The position numbers and the translations under genes were made by a program. A stretch of DNA of 64,000 bases from Pontibacter kalidii (GTDB taxonomy: Bacteria; Bacteroidota; Bacteroidia; Cytophagales; Hymenobacteraceae), in NCBI RefSeq assembly GCF_026278245.1, contig NZ_CP111079.1, forward strand, positions 2,234,501 to 2,298,500. The letters run 5' to 3'. Below, in pieces: positions 1-8,657 of this stretch (its first letter is position 1; every line of letters starts with the position of its first letter). A model generated the notes under the pieces. That model saw only the letters and a program-made list of their open reading frames with translations. It did no database searches and was not told where the DNA came from.

Positions 1-1086
1 ACGGTACTTGCCGTCCACATCCATGTAAGTGGTTGGCCCCAGGAAAGTATGGTACATGGCGGTGTAGAAGTTCACCAGGTCATCGGAGCGGAGCGCCTTT
101 ACCTGTATCTTGTTGAGCTCCTGGTTCCAGAGCGCCTGGCTTTGCTGCTTTACCTGCTCAAAGTCCCAGCCCGGCACCTCAGCCTGCATGTTGGCCAGTG
201 CCCCCTCGGTGCTGACCGGCGAGAGGGCGAACTTCACCTGCAGCTGCTCCCCTGCCTGCACATCAAAGTTAAAATAGGCGCGCAGCTTGGTGCCGGCAAA
301 CTCCGGGAAATCCTTCGTCTGGTCGAACTTACGCCAGAAGCCTTTGTATACCTGCGGCTCCGAGAAATCCTTGTTGCCATAGCTCTTGATCGGCTTGCTG
401 AAGGACATGGCAAAGTATACCGTGCGGGTGCGGGCCCAGCCGTTGGTCTGGCGGTAGCCAGTTACGAGGGTATCGTTCTCCACGCGCACAAAGGTCCACA
501 CGTTTTTGCCGTCGTAGTTATAGATGCCGTGCATCAGGTCCAGGATCACGTGCGCCTCCTCGGTTTTTGGGAAAGTATACTGGTGCATGCCCACGCGGTT
601 GGTGGCGGTGAGTTCGGCGGTGATGTTGTGGTCGTCGAGCTGTACTTTATAGTACCCCGGTTCGGCAAATTCATTTTGGTGAGAAAAAACGGAGCGATAG
701 CCGCTCTCGGGCCGATCTTCGGTGCCCGGATTTAGCTGCAGCTCGCCGGTGGTGGGCATCAGCAGGAAATCCCCCAGGTCGGAGTGACCGGTGCCGCTGA
801 AATGCGTGTGGCTGAAGCCGACAATGGTGGGGTCGTCGTACTGATAACCCGCGCAGTATTTATAGACATCCTTGTTATACTTGCCATCCACCGCATACGG
901 TATGGTATCGGTGTCGGGACTAAGCTGCACCATCCCGAAGGGCACGGTGGCACCGGGGTAAGTATGGCCCATCTTGGCCGTACCGATCATGGGATTCACA
1001 TACTTTACCAGGTCCTGCGGGCTTTTAGACTGTGCCATCGCCAGCAGGGGCAGCAGGAGAAGTACCGTCAGAAATGTCTTTTTCAT
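1..1086 (-). CDS. GH92 family alpha-mannosidase, N-terminal part (runs off the left edge)
   Basis: Reading leftward from an ATG at 1086, 362 codons are open to the window edge, so the C-terminal half is missing. Residues 1-19 form a signal peptide (KKTF followed by a Leu-rich core ending AMA). The mature start VNPMIGT, then PGATVPFGMVQLSPDT and GFSHTHFSGTG, are hallmarks of glycoside hydrolase family 92, the Ca-dependent exo-mannosidases common in Bacteroidota that trim alpha-mannose from N-glycans or yeast mannan. The catalytic acids lie in the unseen C-terminal part. Export to periplasm or surface is inferred from the signal. No SusC/SusD pair is visible nearby. Confidence 0.9.
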   Translation of the reverse strand, partial: MKKTFLTVLLLLPLLAMAQSKSPQDLVKYVNPMIGTAKMGHTYPGATVPFGMVQLSPDTDTIPYAVDGKYNKDVYKYCAGYQYDDPTIVGFSHTHFSGTGHSDLGDFLLMPTTGELQLNPGTEDRPESGYRSVFSHQNEFAEPGYYKVQLDDHNITAELTATNRVGMHQYTFPKTEEAHVILDLMHGIYNYDGKNVWTFVRVENDTLVTGYRQTNGWARTRTVYFAMSFSKPIKSYGNKDFSEPQVYKGFWRKFDQTKDFPEFAGTKLRAYFNFDVQAGEQLQVKFALSPVSTEGALANMQAEVPGWDFEQVKQQSQALWNQELNKIQVKALRSDDLVNFYTAMYHTFLGPTTYMDVDGKYR

Positions 1087-1265
1087 ACGTTAGGGGAGCT
1101 TATACTTTAGAGCGAATCGCTAAAGATAAAATTTACTTTATTAAACTCCTCTTCCACAGTATAAAAGCTACGGCTCCGGCGAGGTGCCGGCCATCCAACC
1201 TCAAACCTTATAAAGTGGAAGCTGTTAAGCAGGGAATAACCATACACAAACGAAGAACAAATACC

Positions 1266-2339
1266 ATGTCTATACTTTTCTCCCCCCTCACCCTCCGGGG
1301 CATCACCTTTAAAAACCGTATTGCCGTGTCGCCCATGTGCATGTACAGCAGCCAGGATGGCTTCGCTACCGATTGGCACCTGGTACACCTGGGCAGCCGG
1401 GCCGTGGGTGGCGCCGGACTGATTATTGCAGAGGCCACTGCCGTCGTGCCGGAAGGCCGTATTACGCCGCACGACCTGGGCATCTGGAAGGATGAACACA
1501 TCGAAGGGCTGCAGCGCATTACGAATTTTATCTCCGAGCAAGGATCCGTACCGGGTATACAGCTTGCCCACGCGGGCCGTAAAGCCAGCCACCGCCGCCC
1601 CTGGGAGGGCGGAGCAGCCATACTTCCGGAAGAGGAGAACGGCTGGCAAACCGTGGCCCCCAGTGCTATTCCGTTCTCTGAGGAAAACCCGGTGCCGCAC
1701 GAAATGACGCTGCAGGAGATCGAGGATTTTAAGGATGCTTTTGAAGCTGCTGCCATACGTTCGCTGAAGGCAGGTTTTAAAGTGATCGAGATACATGCCG
1801 CACACGGCTACCTGCTGCACGAATTCTATTCCCCGCTCAGCAACCAGCGCACCGATAAGTATGGCGGCTCCTTTGAGAACCGCATCCGGCTGCTGCTGGA
1901 GGTAACCGAGCGGGTGCGGCAAGTATGGCCGGAGGAGCTGCCGCTGCTCGTGCGTATCTCGGCCACCGACTGGACGGATGGCGGCTGGACCGGCGAAGAC
2001 TCCGTGGCGCTGGCCAAAGAACTAAAGAAGCTGGGCGTAGATCTGATCGACTGCTCCACCGGGGCCAACGTGCCACGCGCATCCATACCCGTTGGGCCTG
2101 GCTATCAGGTGCCATTTGCCGAGCAGGTGAAGCAGCAGGCAGGTATACCGACAGGCGCCGTGGGCGTGATTACGGAGGCAAGGCAGGCGGAGGAGATTCT
2201 GGCAAAGGGGCAGGCCGATATGGTGCTGCTGGCTCGCGAGCTGCTCCGCGACCCATACTTCCCGATGCACGCTGCCCTGGAACTAGGTGCCGAGCACGCC
2301 TGGGCACCGCAATATGAACGCGCCAAGCCCCGCTCCTAG
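1266..2339 (+). CDS. namA: NADH:flavin oxidoreductase, old yellow enzyme of the YqjM/NamA class
   Basis: 357-residue FMN-dependent TIM-barrel ene-reductase that reduces activated C=C bonds with NAD(P)H. The start MSILFSPLTLRG fits the family N terminus; the frame is open further upstream, but that stretch overlaps the divergent GH92 start region and is not family-like. The SPMCMYSS motif carries the Cys and Tyr typical of the YqjM class (Cys tunes the flavin redox state), and HAAHGYLLHEFYSPLSNQR contains the two active-site His. A C-terminal phosphate-binding stretch (GVITEARQAEE) precedes the usual Arg-rich tail. Cytosolic, probably electrophile or oxidative-stress detoxification. The symbol is by family resemblance. 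Confidence 0.9.
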   Translation: MSILFSPLTLRGITFKNRIAVSPMCMYSSQDGFATDWHLVHLGSRAVGGAGLIIAEATAVVPEGRITPHDLGIWKDEHIEGLQRITNFISEQGSVPGIQLAHAGRKASHRRPWEGGAAILPEEENGWQTVAPSAIPFSEENPVPHEMTLQEIEDFKDAFEAAAIRSLKAGFKVIEIHAAHGYLLHEFYSPLSNQRTDKYGGSFENRIRLLLEVTERVRQVWPEELPLLVRISATDWTDGGWTGEDSVALAKELKKLGVDLIDCSTGANVPRASIPVGPGYQVPFAEQVKQQAGIPTGAVGVITEARQAEEILAKGQADMVLLARELLRDPYFPMHAALELGAEHAWAPQYERAKPRS

Positions 2340-2394
2340 CCCGAACAAGTATACCCAGCGGCCGTTAAAGTATCACATCCTAATACCTATAAGT

Positions 2395-2679
2395 ATGAGC
2401 GCAGAAATAATTCATGATGAGGAAGACCTCCGGTTCTACATACCCTTCGGAGAGGAAGAGGCGGAACTGACCTACTCTTACACCGAGGACAAAATCCTCG
2501 ACTTTGAACATACCTTTGTGCCGGACAGCCAGCGTGGCAAAGGCCTGGCAGGCAAGCTGGTAAAGAAGGGGCTGGAGTTTGCCAGGTCGAATAAATACAA
2601 GATCATCCCCTCGTGCCCGGTGGTGGAGGCCTACATTGAGCGCTACCCGGAGTACAAGAAGATCGTGCATCCTGTTTAA
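2395..2679 (+). CDS. Small GNAT-type N-acetyltransferase (YidJ/COG2388-like)
   Basis: 94-residue protein. The central VPDSQRGKGLAGKLVKKGLEFARS is the acetyl-CoA pyrophosphate-binding loop (Q/RxxGxG/A) of minimal GNAT folds, and the C-terminal IIPSCPVVEAYIERYPEY matches the compact COG2388 subgroup, including its conserved Cys-Pro. I start at the ATG at 2395 because this gives the usual family N terminus and avoids overlap with the upstream oxidoreductase, which ends 55 bp before. The substrate is unknown for the family. A terminator follows. Confidence 0.85.
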   Translation: MSAEIIHDEEDLRFYIPFGEEEAELTYSYTEDKILDFEHTFVPDSQRGKGLAGKLVKKGLEFARSNKYKIIPSCPVVEAYIERYPEYKKIVHPV

Positions 2680-2737
2680 GGTATAAATTGCAATGGCATT
2701 GTTGCCATACTTCATAAAACAGCTATCTTAGCTACTA

Positions 2738-2774
2738 CATCCTGCTTAAAGTAATTTAGGCAGGATGTTTTTTT
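2738..2774 (+). terminator. Rho-independent terminator after the GNAT gene
   Basis: CATCCTGC (2738-2745) pairs with GCAGGATG (2760-2767), followed by seven T. It lies between two same-strand genes, so the M1 peptidase downstream should have its own promoter. Confidence 0.8.
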
Positions 2775-2798
2775 GATGATCACCCTTAAAACGTATTT

Positions 2799-4445
2799 AT
2801 GAAAACTCCTCACATAGTCCGTACACTGGCGCTGGGCGGCATACTTTCCCTGGGTGCCACAGCGGTGCAGGCGCAGGAATATACCCGCCAGGACACACTG
2901 CGCGGCAGCATTACCCCAGAGCGCGCCTGGTGGGACCTCTCCTTTTACCACCTCAACGTGGCTGTAAACCCGCAAGACAGCAGCATCTCAGGCAGCAACA
3001 CCATCCGCTACAAAGTGCTGGAGCCGCAGCAGCGCATGCAGGTGGACCTGCAGCCTCCTATGCGCATCCAGCGGGTAACGCAGAACGGCAAAGAGCTACA
3101 GGTGCAACAGGACGGAAATGCCTGGTTTGTGCAGCTGCAGGAGCCACAGCAAGTGGGCCAGGAGAAAGAGGTTGAAGTATACTTTGGCGGTAAACCACAA
3201 GTCAGCGTAAACCCGCCCTGGAGCGGCGGTATTACTTGGGCCCGGGACGCCAACGGCAATCCCTGGATAGCCAACTCCAACCAAGGCGACGGCGCCAGCC
3301 TCTGGTGGCCCAACAAGGACCACATGTACGACGAGCCGGACAGCATGCGCATCAGCGTGCGGGCGCCGAAGGGTTTGATGGACGTGAGCAACGGCCAGCT
3401 GAAGGGCGTGCAGGAGCATCCGGACGGCAGCAAGACCTACACCTGGTTTGTAGCCAACCCGATCAACAATTATGGCGTGAACCTGAGCATCGGTGATTAT
3501 GCCCACTTCTCTGACACCTATCTGGGCGAGAAAGGAGAATTGGACTTGAACTTTTACCCGCTAAGCTACAACCTCGAAAAGGCTAAAAAGCAGTTTACGC
3601 AGACACACCAGATGCTGCAGGCCTTCGAGCACTGGTTCGGCCCCTACCCTTTTTATGAGGATGGCTTTAAGCTGATAGAGGTGCCGTACCTGGGCATGGA
3701 GCACCAGAGCGCGGTAACCTATGGCAACGGGTACCAAAACGGCTACCGGGGCCGCGACCTGAGCGGCACGGGCTGGGGACTTAAATTCGACTTCATCATC
3801 ATACACGAGGCGGGGCACGAGTGGTTTGCCAACAACATCACTTACAAGGATGCCGCTGACATGTGGATACATGAGAGCTTCACCAACTACTCCGAGTCCC
3901 TTTTCCTGGATTACCACTACGGCACCAAGGCGGCGAACGAGTACGTGATCGGGCTGCGGAACATCATCCAGAACGACAAGCCGATCATTGGCGTGTATGG
4001 TGTTAACAAGGAAGGCTCCGGCGATATGTACCCGAAAGGAGCTAACATGCTGCACAACCTGCGCCAGATCACGAACAACGATGAAAAGTGGAGAAGCATC
4101 CTCCGCGGCCTGAATCAAGAGTTCTACCACCAGACGGTAACCACGCAGCAGATCGAGGACTACCTGAGCCAGCACATCGGGCGCGACCTGACACCGGTGT
4201 TCGACCAGTACCTGCGCGATGTGCGCATTCCGAGGCTGGAGTATAAAGTAGATGGCAAAAAGCTGCAGTACCGCTGGGCCAACGCAGTAGACAACTTCGA
4301 CATGCCGGTGAAAGTATACCTGAACGGCAAGGAGCAATGGCTGGAGCCAACCACCCAGTGGCAGGAGTTGAAGGTAAAGAAGAGAACCAAGGTTGAGGTG
4401 GATCCGAACTTCTATGTAACAGCGCAAAACACGAAGGCAGCCTAA
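2799..4445 (+). CDS. Secreted M1-family zinc aminopeptidase
   Basis: 548 residues. Residues 1-25 are a Sec signal peptide ending in VQAQ. An N-terminal beta domain is followed by the exopeptidase motif as GMEHQ (299-303), then HEAGH (336-340) with the third zinc ligand E359 in WIHESFTNY, i.e. HExxH-18x-E. Length and order match gluzincin M1 peptidases lacking the long C-terminal ARM-repeat domain; a short beta region (about 460-548) ends the protein. It would trim N-terminal residues from peptides in the periplasm or outside. It sits alone between two terminators. Confidence 0.93.
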   Translation: MKTPHIVRTLALGGILSLGATAVQAQEYTRQDTLRGSITPERAWWDLSFYHLNVAVNPQDSSISGSNTIRYKVLEPQQRMQVDLQPPMRIQRVTQNGKELQVQQDGNAWFVQLQEPQQVGQEKEVEVYFGGKPQVSVNPPWSGGITWARDANGNPWIANSNQGDGASLWWPNKDHMYDEPDSMRISVRAPKGLMDVSNGQLKGVQEHPDGSKTYTWFVANPINNYGVNLSIGDYAHFSDTYLGEKGELDLNFYPLSYNLEKAKKQFTQTHQMLQAFEHWFGPYPFYEDGFKLIEVPYLGMEHQSAVTYGNGYQNGYRGRDLSGTGWGLKFDFIIIHEAGHEWFANNITYKDAADMWIHESFTNYSESLFLDYHYGTKAANEYVIGLRNIIQNDKPIIGVYGVNKEGSGDMYPKGANMLHNLRQITNNDEKWRSILRGLNQEFYHQTVTTQQIEDYLSQHIGRDLTPVFDQYLRDVRIPRLEYKVDGKKLQYRWANAVDNFDMPVKVYLNGKEQWLEPTTQWQELKVKKRTKVEVDPNFYVTAQNTKAA

Positions 4446-4466
4446 CCCTGCCGTATTATACCCCTA

Positions 4467-4499
4467 GAACCACCGCCCTGCCTGCCGGGGCGGTGGTTC
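4467..4499 (+). terminator. Terminator-like hairpin after the M1 peptidase
   Basis: GAACCACCGCCC (4467-4478) pairs with GGGCGGTGGTTC (4488-4499), a perfect 12-bp stem. The downstream T-run is weak (ATCTTTC), so efficiency is uncertain. Confidence 0.65.
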
Positions 4500-4780
4500 A
4501 TCTTTCAGGGGGAGCATGTCAAGCCCTTTTATACTTGCGGCGGCAACAAAGCCTAAACTTTCCCTCCTGCTCATAACTATCTCAGGTAAAAGGTGCACTA
4601 TTCCTTTTGGTTGCCTATACCTGGGAAGAATCCTCGCCCCTCGGGCCGTCCTCTTTTCATTGAAGAAAAAAAACGCCTCTACAGCGCCTAAAGCCAACTG
4701 TAGCAGGTGAGTACACACCCAGTGTTTAAACAACTTTTTAAGTACCAGGCCGCATTATTTTAATTATATATTTATATTGA

Positions 4781-4788
4781 TAAATTTG
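4781..4788 (+). promoter_or_regulatory. Candidate -7 box for the ECF sigma gene; rest of the 4500-4944 gap has no gene
   Basis: TAAATTTG matches the Bacteroidota -7 consensus TAnnTTTG in a locally AT-rich stretch. No clear TTG was seen 19-21 bp upstream. If used, the transcript has a 5' leader of about 150 nt. I see no credible gene elsewhere in 4500-4944. Confidence 0.35.
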
Positions 4789-4944
4789 AGGGATTCTGGC
4801 TCCTAGAGCGTTGTGCTCCTAGTCTTTGGCATAGTCGGAGACGCGATGGGCAGGAACTAGGTAGCAGAAGTATGAGGTACGGGTGCCTCAGCCGCTGGGG
4901 CAGAAGCACTCAGGCATCAGAGTTGGACAAAAACTACGGTTCGC

Positions 4945-5613
4945 ATGGAAGAGCTGGAAATATGGAATAGGTTTAGGGAAGGTAGTGAGGCTGATTTTAC
5001 CCTCTTGTACAGGCGCTATGCACCCGTAATGCTACGCTATGGGCAACGCCTTACCTCAGACCCTGATCTGGTGAAGGATAGTATACAGCAGGTTTTCTTT
5101 CAGGTATGGAAAAGCAGGCAGAACCTTTCTGCTCCGCCCAGCGTGAGAAACTACCTGCTGAAGGCCTTCCGCTGTGAGCTGGTTAAAAAAGCTACCTTTA
5201 AAAGCAGGCACGAACCCCTCCCCGACGACGCAAAGATGGGCATGGAGGCTTCGCATGAGGCTGAACTCATCCAACTGCAAACCTCCGAACTGGACAGGCA
5301 GAAGGTTCACCTCCTGCTCAAGAACCTGCCGGAGCGGCAGCGCGAAGTGATCTTTCTGAAATATTACACCGGGCTGCAGTACGATGAGATCTCCGATATC
5401 ATGGGCATCGACCAGAAATCGGTGTATAAGCTCACCTATAAGGCCATCGATAAACTGCACAAGCTCTTTCATGGGAAGGAACAGGAGGATACGTCTTCTA
5501 TACGCAAACGTGTGCGCGGTTTGGCCAGCAGCCTGAGCTCCGCCTCAGAGGCACCTGCCAACGAACTGGATTCGTTAGGCGGCAGCCGCTCACTAGCGCT
5601 TAACTTTGAGTAA
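4945..5613 (+). CDS. ECF-type RNA polymerase sigma-70 factor
   Basis: 222 residues. Region 2 (about 5-75) contains FTLLYRRYAPVMLRYGQRL and DLVKDSIQQVFFQVWKSR, which bind core polymerase and the -10 element; region 4 (about 115-175) contains LPERQREVIFLKYYTGLQY and the helix-turn-helix EISDIMGIDQKSVYKLTYKA. A Ser-rich tail of about 45 residues extends past region 4. The type resembles Bacteroidota FecI-like sigmas, which usually neighbour a FecR anti-sigma and SusC/SusD genes; none is present here. The next genes are a sugar mutarotase and a sugar permease. Confidence 0.92.
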   Translation: MEELEIWNRFREGSEADFTLLYRRYAPVMLRYGQRLTSDPDLVKDSIQQVFFQVWKSRQNLSAPPSVRNYLLKAFRCELVKKATFKSRHEPLPDDAKMGMEASHEAELIQLQTSELDRQKVHLLLKNLPERQREVIFLKYYTGLQYDEISDIMGIDQKSVYKLTYKAIDKLHKLFHGKEQEDTSSIRKRVRGLASSLSSASEAPANELDSLGGSRSLALNFE

Positions 5614-5816
5614 GCCCGGCCCTATTTCTCTCGGAAACTACCGTTATCGCCTCCCTTGGTGTTGGCTTTTAACGCGAAACCCTCTAACTTATCCCCCGGT
5701 TATACGGATGCTGGCAACAGGTTCTTTTCTTGCTAACACTGTCTCTTTGCCGTTGCGGCCACAAAGGAGAGGCACAGCAGCAGGTTGCCGGCCAAAACAA
5801 CTACCGAAATCATACT

Positions 5817-6866
5817 ATGGATATAAAGAAAGAAGCCTTTGGCAGCGCCCCGGACGGGCAACAAGTATACCTGTACACCCTTACAAACCAGCGGGGCATT
5901 ACGGTGAAGATCACCAACTATGGCGCCATCGTAACCTCCTTTATAACACCGGATAAGCAGGGCGAACCGGGAGACGTGGTGGCTGGCTTTGATGAGTTGA
6001 GTGGCTACATCCCCAACAACCCACACTTTGGCGGTGTGGTGGGTCGCTTTGCCAACCGCATTGCCCAGGGCAGGTTTACGCTGGATGGGCAGGCACATAT
6101 TTTACCTGTAAACGATGCGCCACATCACCTCCACGGCGGCAACAAAGGCTTTGACCGGGTCGTGTGGCAGGCTGAGGAGCTACCGCAGCAGAATGCTCTG
6201 AAGCTAACGTACCGGAGCCCTGACGGGGAGGAAGGCTACCCTGGCAATCTGACAGCCACCGTGGTTTATACGTTAACAGACGACAACGCCCTACGGATTG
6301 ACTACAGCGCCACGACGGATAAAGCCACTCCGGTAAACCTGACGAACCACAGCTATTTTAATCTCTCGGCGGGGAAGGCTAAAGATGTGAGCGGGCACCT
6401 TATCCAGATCAATGCGGAGCAGTACACCCCCGTGGACGACACCTTTATACCGACCGGGGAGCTGGCAACGGTGGCAGGCACGCCTATGGACCTGCGGCAG
6501 CCACAGCTGGTAGGCAAGCACCTGCACGAGATCGCGGGCGGCGGGTACGACCACAACTATGTGCTGAACCTGGGCAACGAAAGGATAGTGAAGGCCGCTG
6601 AAGTATACGAACCTGCCTCGGGGCGCGTGCTGGAAGTATACACCACCCAGCCGGGCATTCAGTTCTACACCGGCAACTTCCTGGATGGCTCCCTGACAGG
6701 CAGAGACGGCAGAAGGTATACCAGGCACTATGCCTTCTGCCTTGAGACGCAGCACTTTCCGGACTCACCGAACCAGCCTGCTTTCCCGGATACCATACTC
6801 AGGCCCGGCGAAGTATATGAGCAGACGACCATCTACAAACTATCCGTTAGAAAGCAGGGACAGTAA
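5817..6866 (+). CDS. galM: Aldose 1-epimerase (galactose mutarotase)
   Basis: 349 residues from the ATG at 5817. The text ITNYGAIVTSFITPDK, HFGGVVGRFANRIAQGRF, HHLHGGNKGFDRVVW and LTNHSYFNLS is diagnostic of GalM, which interconverts alpha and beta anomers of hexoses; catalytic His and Glu regions are present. Upstream the same frame stays open without an ATG, through a hydrophobic run and a lipobox-like LSLC from a TTG at 5730, so an exported lipoprotein form, or a frame lesion before it, is possible. It precedes a sugar permease, suggesting joint hexose use. Confidence 0.93.
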   Translation: MDIKKEAFGSAPDGQQVYLYTLTNQRGITVKITNYGAIVTSFITPDKQGEPGDVVAGFDELSGYIPNNPHFGGVVGRFANRIAQGRFTLDGQAHILPVNDAPHHLHGGNKGFDRVVWQAEELPQQNALKLTYRSPDGEEGYPGNLTATVVYTLTDDNALRIDYSATTDKATPVNLTNHSYFNLSAGKAKDVSGHLIQINAEQYTPVDDTFIPTGELATVAGTPMDLRQPQLVGKHLHEIAGGGYDHNYVLNLGNERIVKAAEVYEPASGRVLEVYTTQPGIQFYTGNFLDGSLTGRDGRRYTRHYAFCLETQHFPDSPNQPAFPDTILRPGEVYEQTTIYKLSVRKQGQ

Positions 6867-7053
6867 CCTATACTTTTGTAGTGCAATAAACTCGTGCAAC
6901 AGCTAATTTTAAAGTGTAAATTGCCCGCTGCTGCAAGGTTTGCTGCGTAAAAAAGGAGGCATCTTCTTTCCCTTAAACCCGCTGCAGCTCGACAATCATG
7001 CTGCCCGCGCAGATCCTATCAAAACCTAAACAAGTATAAACTTACGTATTACT

Positions 7054-8463
7054 ATGGCTGGCACTTCGCACACCAATGTTAAAACACCCGCTTCGCAGGA
7101 AGTAACCGAGAACTACAGAGGTCCTCTGGTTACCGTAACCCTTCTCTTTTTCATGTGGGGGTTCATCACCTGCCTCAACGACATCCTCATACCGAAACTA
7201 CAGCAGGTGTTCACGCTGGAGCTATGGCAGGCGATGCTCATACAGACAGCTTTCTTCGGGGCTTACTTCTTCGTCTCGCTCCTATACTTTATCCTCTCCA
7301 TCACCAAAGGAGACCCTATCCGCCAGATCGGGTACAAAAACGGCATCATTGTCGGGCTGATCGTGGCGGCGGTGGGCTGTGCGTTGTTTTACCCGGCGGC
7401 CTCTACGCTGAGCTACGGCTTCTTCCTCGGCGCTTTGTTCGTGCTGGCCTCGGGCATCACCATCCTGCAGATAGCGGCTAACCCCTATGTGGCCATACTT
7501 GGCCCGCAGGAAGGAGCTGCCAGCCGCCTGAACATGACGCAGGCCCTGAACTCGCTGGGAACCACGGTGGCCCCTATCATTGGCGGTTACCTTATCTTCG
7601 GTGCGGTAAACGCTACGGACACCGGTGCCGACTCCGTGAAAATGCCGTACCTGGGCCTGGCTGCCACCCTGCTGGCCATCGCACTGCTCATTAAAGTCTC
7701 GAAGCTGCCCAGCATACAGAACACAGACGAGATTACGCCAGGCGCAGGCGCCCTGCGGTACCGCCACCTGGTGCTGGGCATCATCTGTATTTTTGCCTAT
7801 GTGGGTGGTGAGGTAGCCATTGGCAGCGCGCTCATTAACTTCTTCAGGCTGCCGGAAATTGCCGGCCTGGAGGAGGCAGAGGCCGGGCACTTCCTAGCCT
7901 TTTACTGGGGAGGTGCCATGGTGGGCCGATTCTTTGGCGCCGTAGCCCTCTCTAACTCGAAAAACGCTGGCGGAAAGTATATCGTGATGGGCGGCATTGC
8001 GGCAGTGGTATTTGTGCTATTATACTTTGCCTACGGCTTAAACGAGGCCCTGATTGTGCTGGGCCTGATCGCCCTGAATTTTGCCGTGCTAATGTTGGGC
8101 CGCTTTATCCCGAACAGAACACTGGGCTACTTTGCCGCCACCGTGGTCGTGCTGCTGCTCATTACCAGCTTTGCCTCCGGCGCGGTGGCCATGTGGTCGG
8201 TTATTGCCATCGGCCTATTCAACTCCATCATGTTCCCAACGATCTTCACGCTGGCTATCAAAGGCTTGGGCGTGCATACCAGCCAGGCCTCTTCGCTGCT
8301 GGTGATGGCTATTGTGGGTGGCGCCATTGTGCCGCCGCTGCAGGGCGCCGTGGCCGACATTACCGGGGACCTTCAAATATCGTTCCTGGTGCCGCTGGTG
8401 TGTTACCTCTACATCATGTACTATGGTTTCTCCGGATCAAAGATTACTGACGAGACGATCTAA
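7054..8463 (+). CDS. Sugar MFS transporter, FucP/GluP (glucose-galactose) type
   Basis: 469 residues with about 12 hydrophobic segments. LLFFMWGFITCLNDILIP in the first helix, the AANPYVAILGP segment and SRLNMTQALNSLGTTVAPIIGG are characteristic of the FucP subfamily (fucose/glucose/galactose:H+ symporters). Residues 1-25 are a cytosolic tail. It follows galM by 187 bp with no terminator between, so co-transcription is likely. Specificity for glucose/galactose over fucose is inferred from galM. The stop codon overlaps an AAGTATAA motif. Confidence 0.92.
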   Translation: MAGTSHTNVKTPASQEVTENYRGPLVTVTLLFFMWGFITCLNDILIPKLQQVFTLELWQAMLIQTAFFGAYFFVSLLYFILSITKGDPIRQIGYKNGIIVGLIVAAVGCALFYPAASTLSYGFFLGALFVLASGITILQIAANPYVAILGPQEGAASRLNMTQALNSLGTTVAPIIGGYLIFGAVNATDTGADSVKMPYLGLAATLLAIALLIKVSKLPSIQNTDEITPGAGALRYRHLVLGIICIFAYVGGEVAIGSALINFFRLPEIAGLEEAEAGHFLAFYWGGAMVGRFFGAVALSNSKNAGGKYIVMGGIAAVVFVLLYFAYGLNEALIVLGLIALNFAVLMLGRFIPNRTLGYFAATVVVLLLITSFASGAVAMWSVIAIGLFNSIMFPTIFTLAIKGLGVHTSQASSLLVMAIVGGAIVPPLQGAVADITGDLQISFLVPLVCYLYIMYYGFSGSKITDETI

Positions 8464-8481
8464 GTATAAACTTTTTCTTTT

Positions 8482-8516
8482 AAAAAGCCGGCCTGCACCC
8501 ACAGGCCGGCTTTTTT
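8482..8516 (+). terminator. Rho-independent terminator after the sugar transporter
   Basis: AAAAAGCCGGCCTG (8482-8495) pairs with CAGGCCGGCTTTTTT (8502-8516), loop of 6 nt, ending in T6. Confidence 0.9.
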
Positions 8517-8657
8517 ATGGCCCACTGCCCAGAAACGAGTTCATCCTTTAGCAGCTTGTACAGAAATGCTTATCTTTCCGCTTTCAGGATGCTCCATACT
8601 CCAGCCCATACTTTTATAGTTTAATAGAGAGGCATCCGCGCAACCCGACACTACCTG

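Noticed and set aside
49..1110. Plus-strand open frames opposite the GH92 gene
   Set aside because: The minus strand encodes a clear GH92 signal peptide and family motifs over the whole stretch; the plus frames are its antisense shadow.
4464..4733. Short frames on both strands in the gap before the ECF sigma gene
   Set aside because: No protein-like composition, no start context, and they overlap the terminator hairpin.
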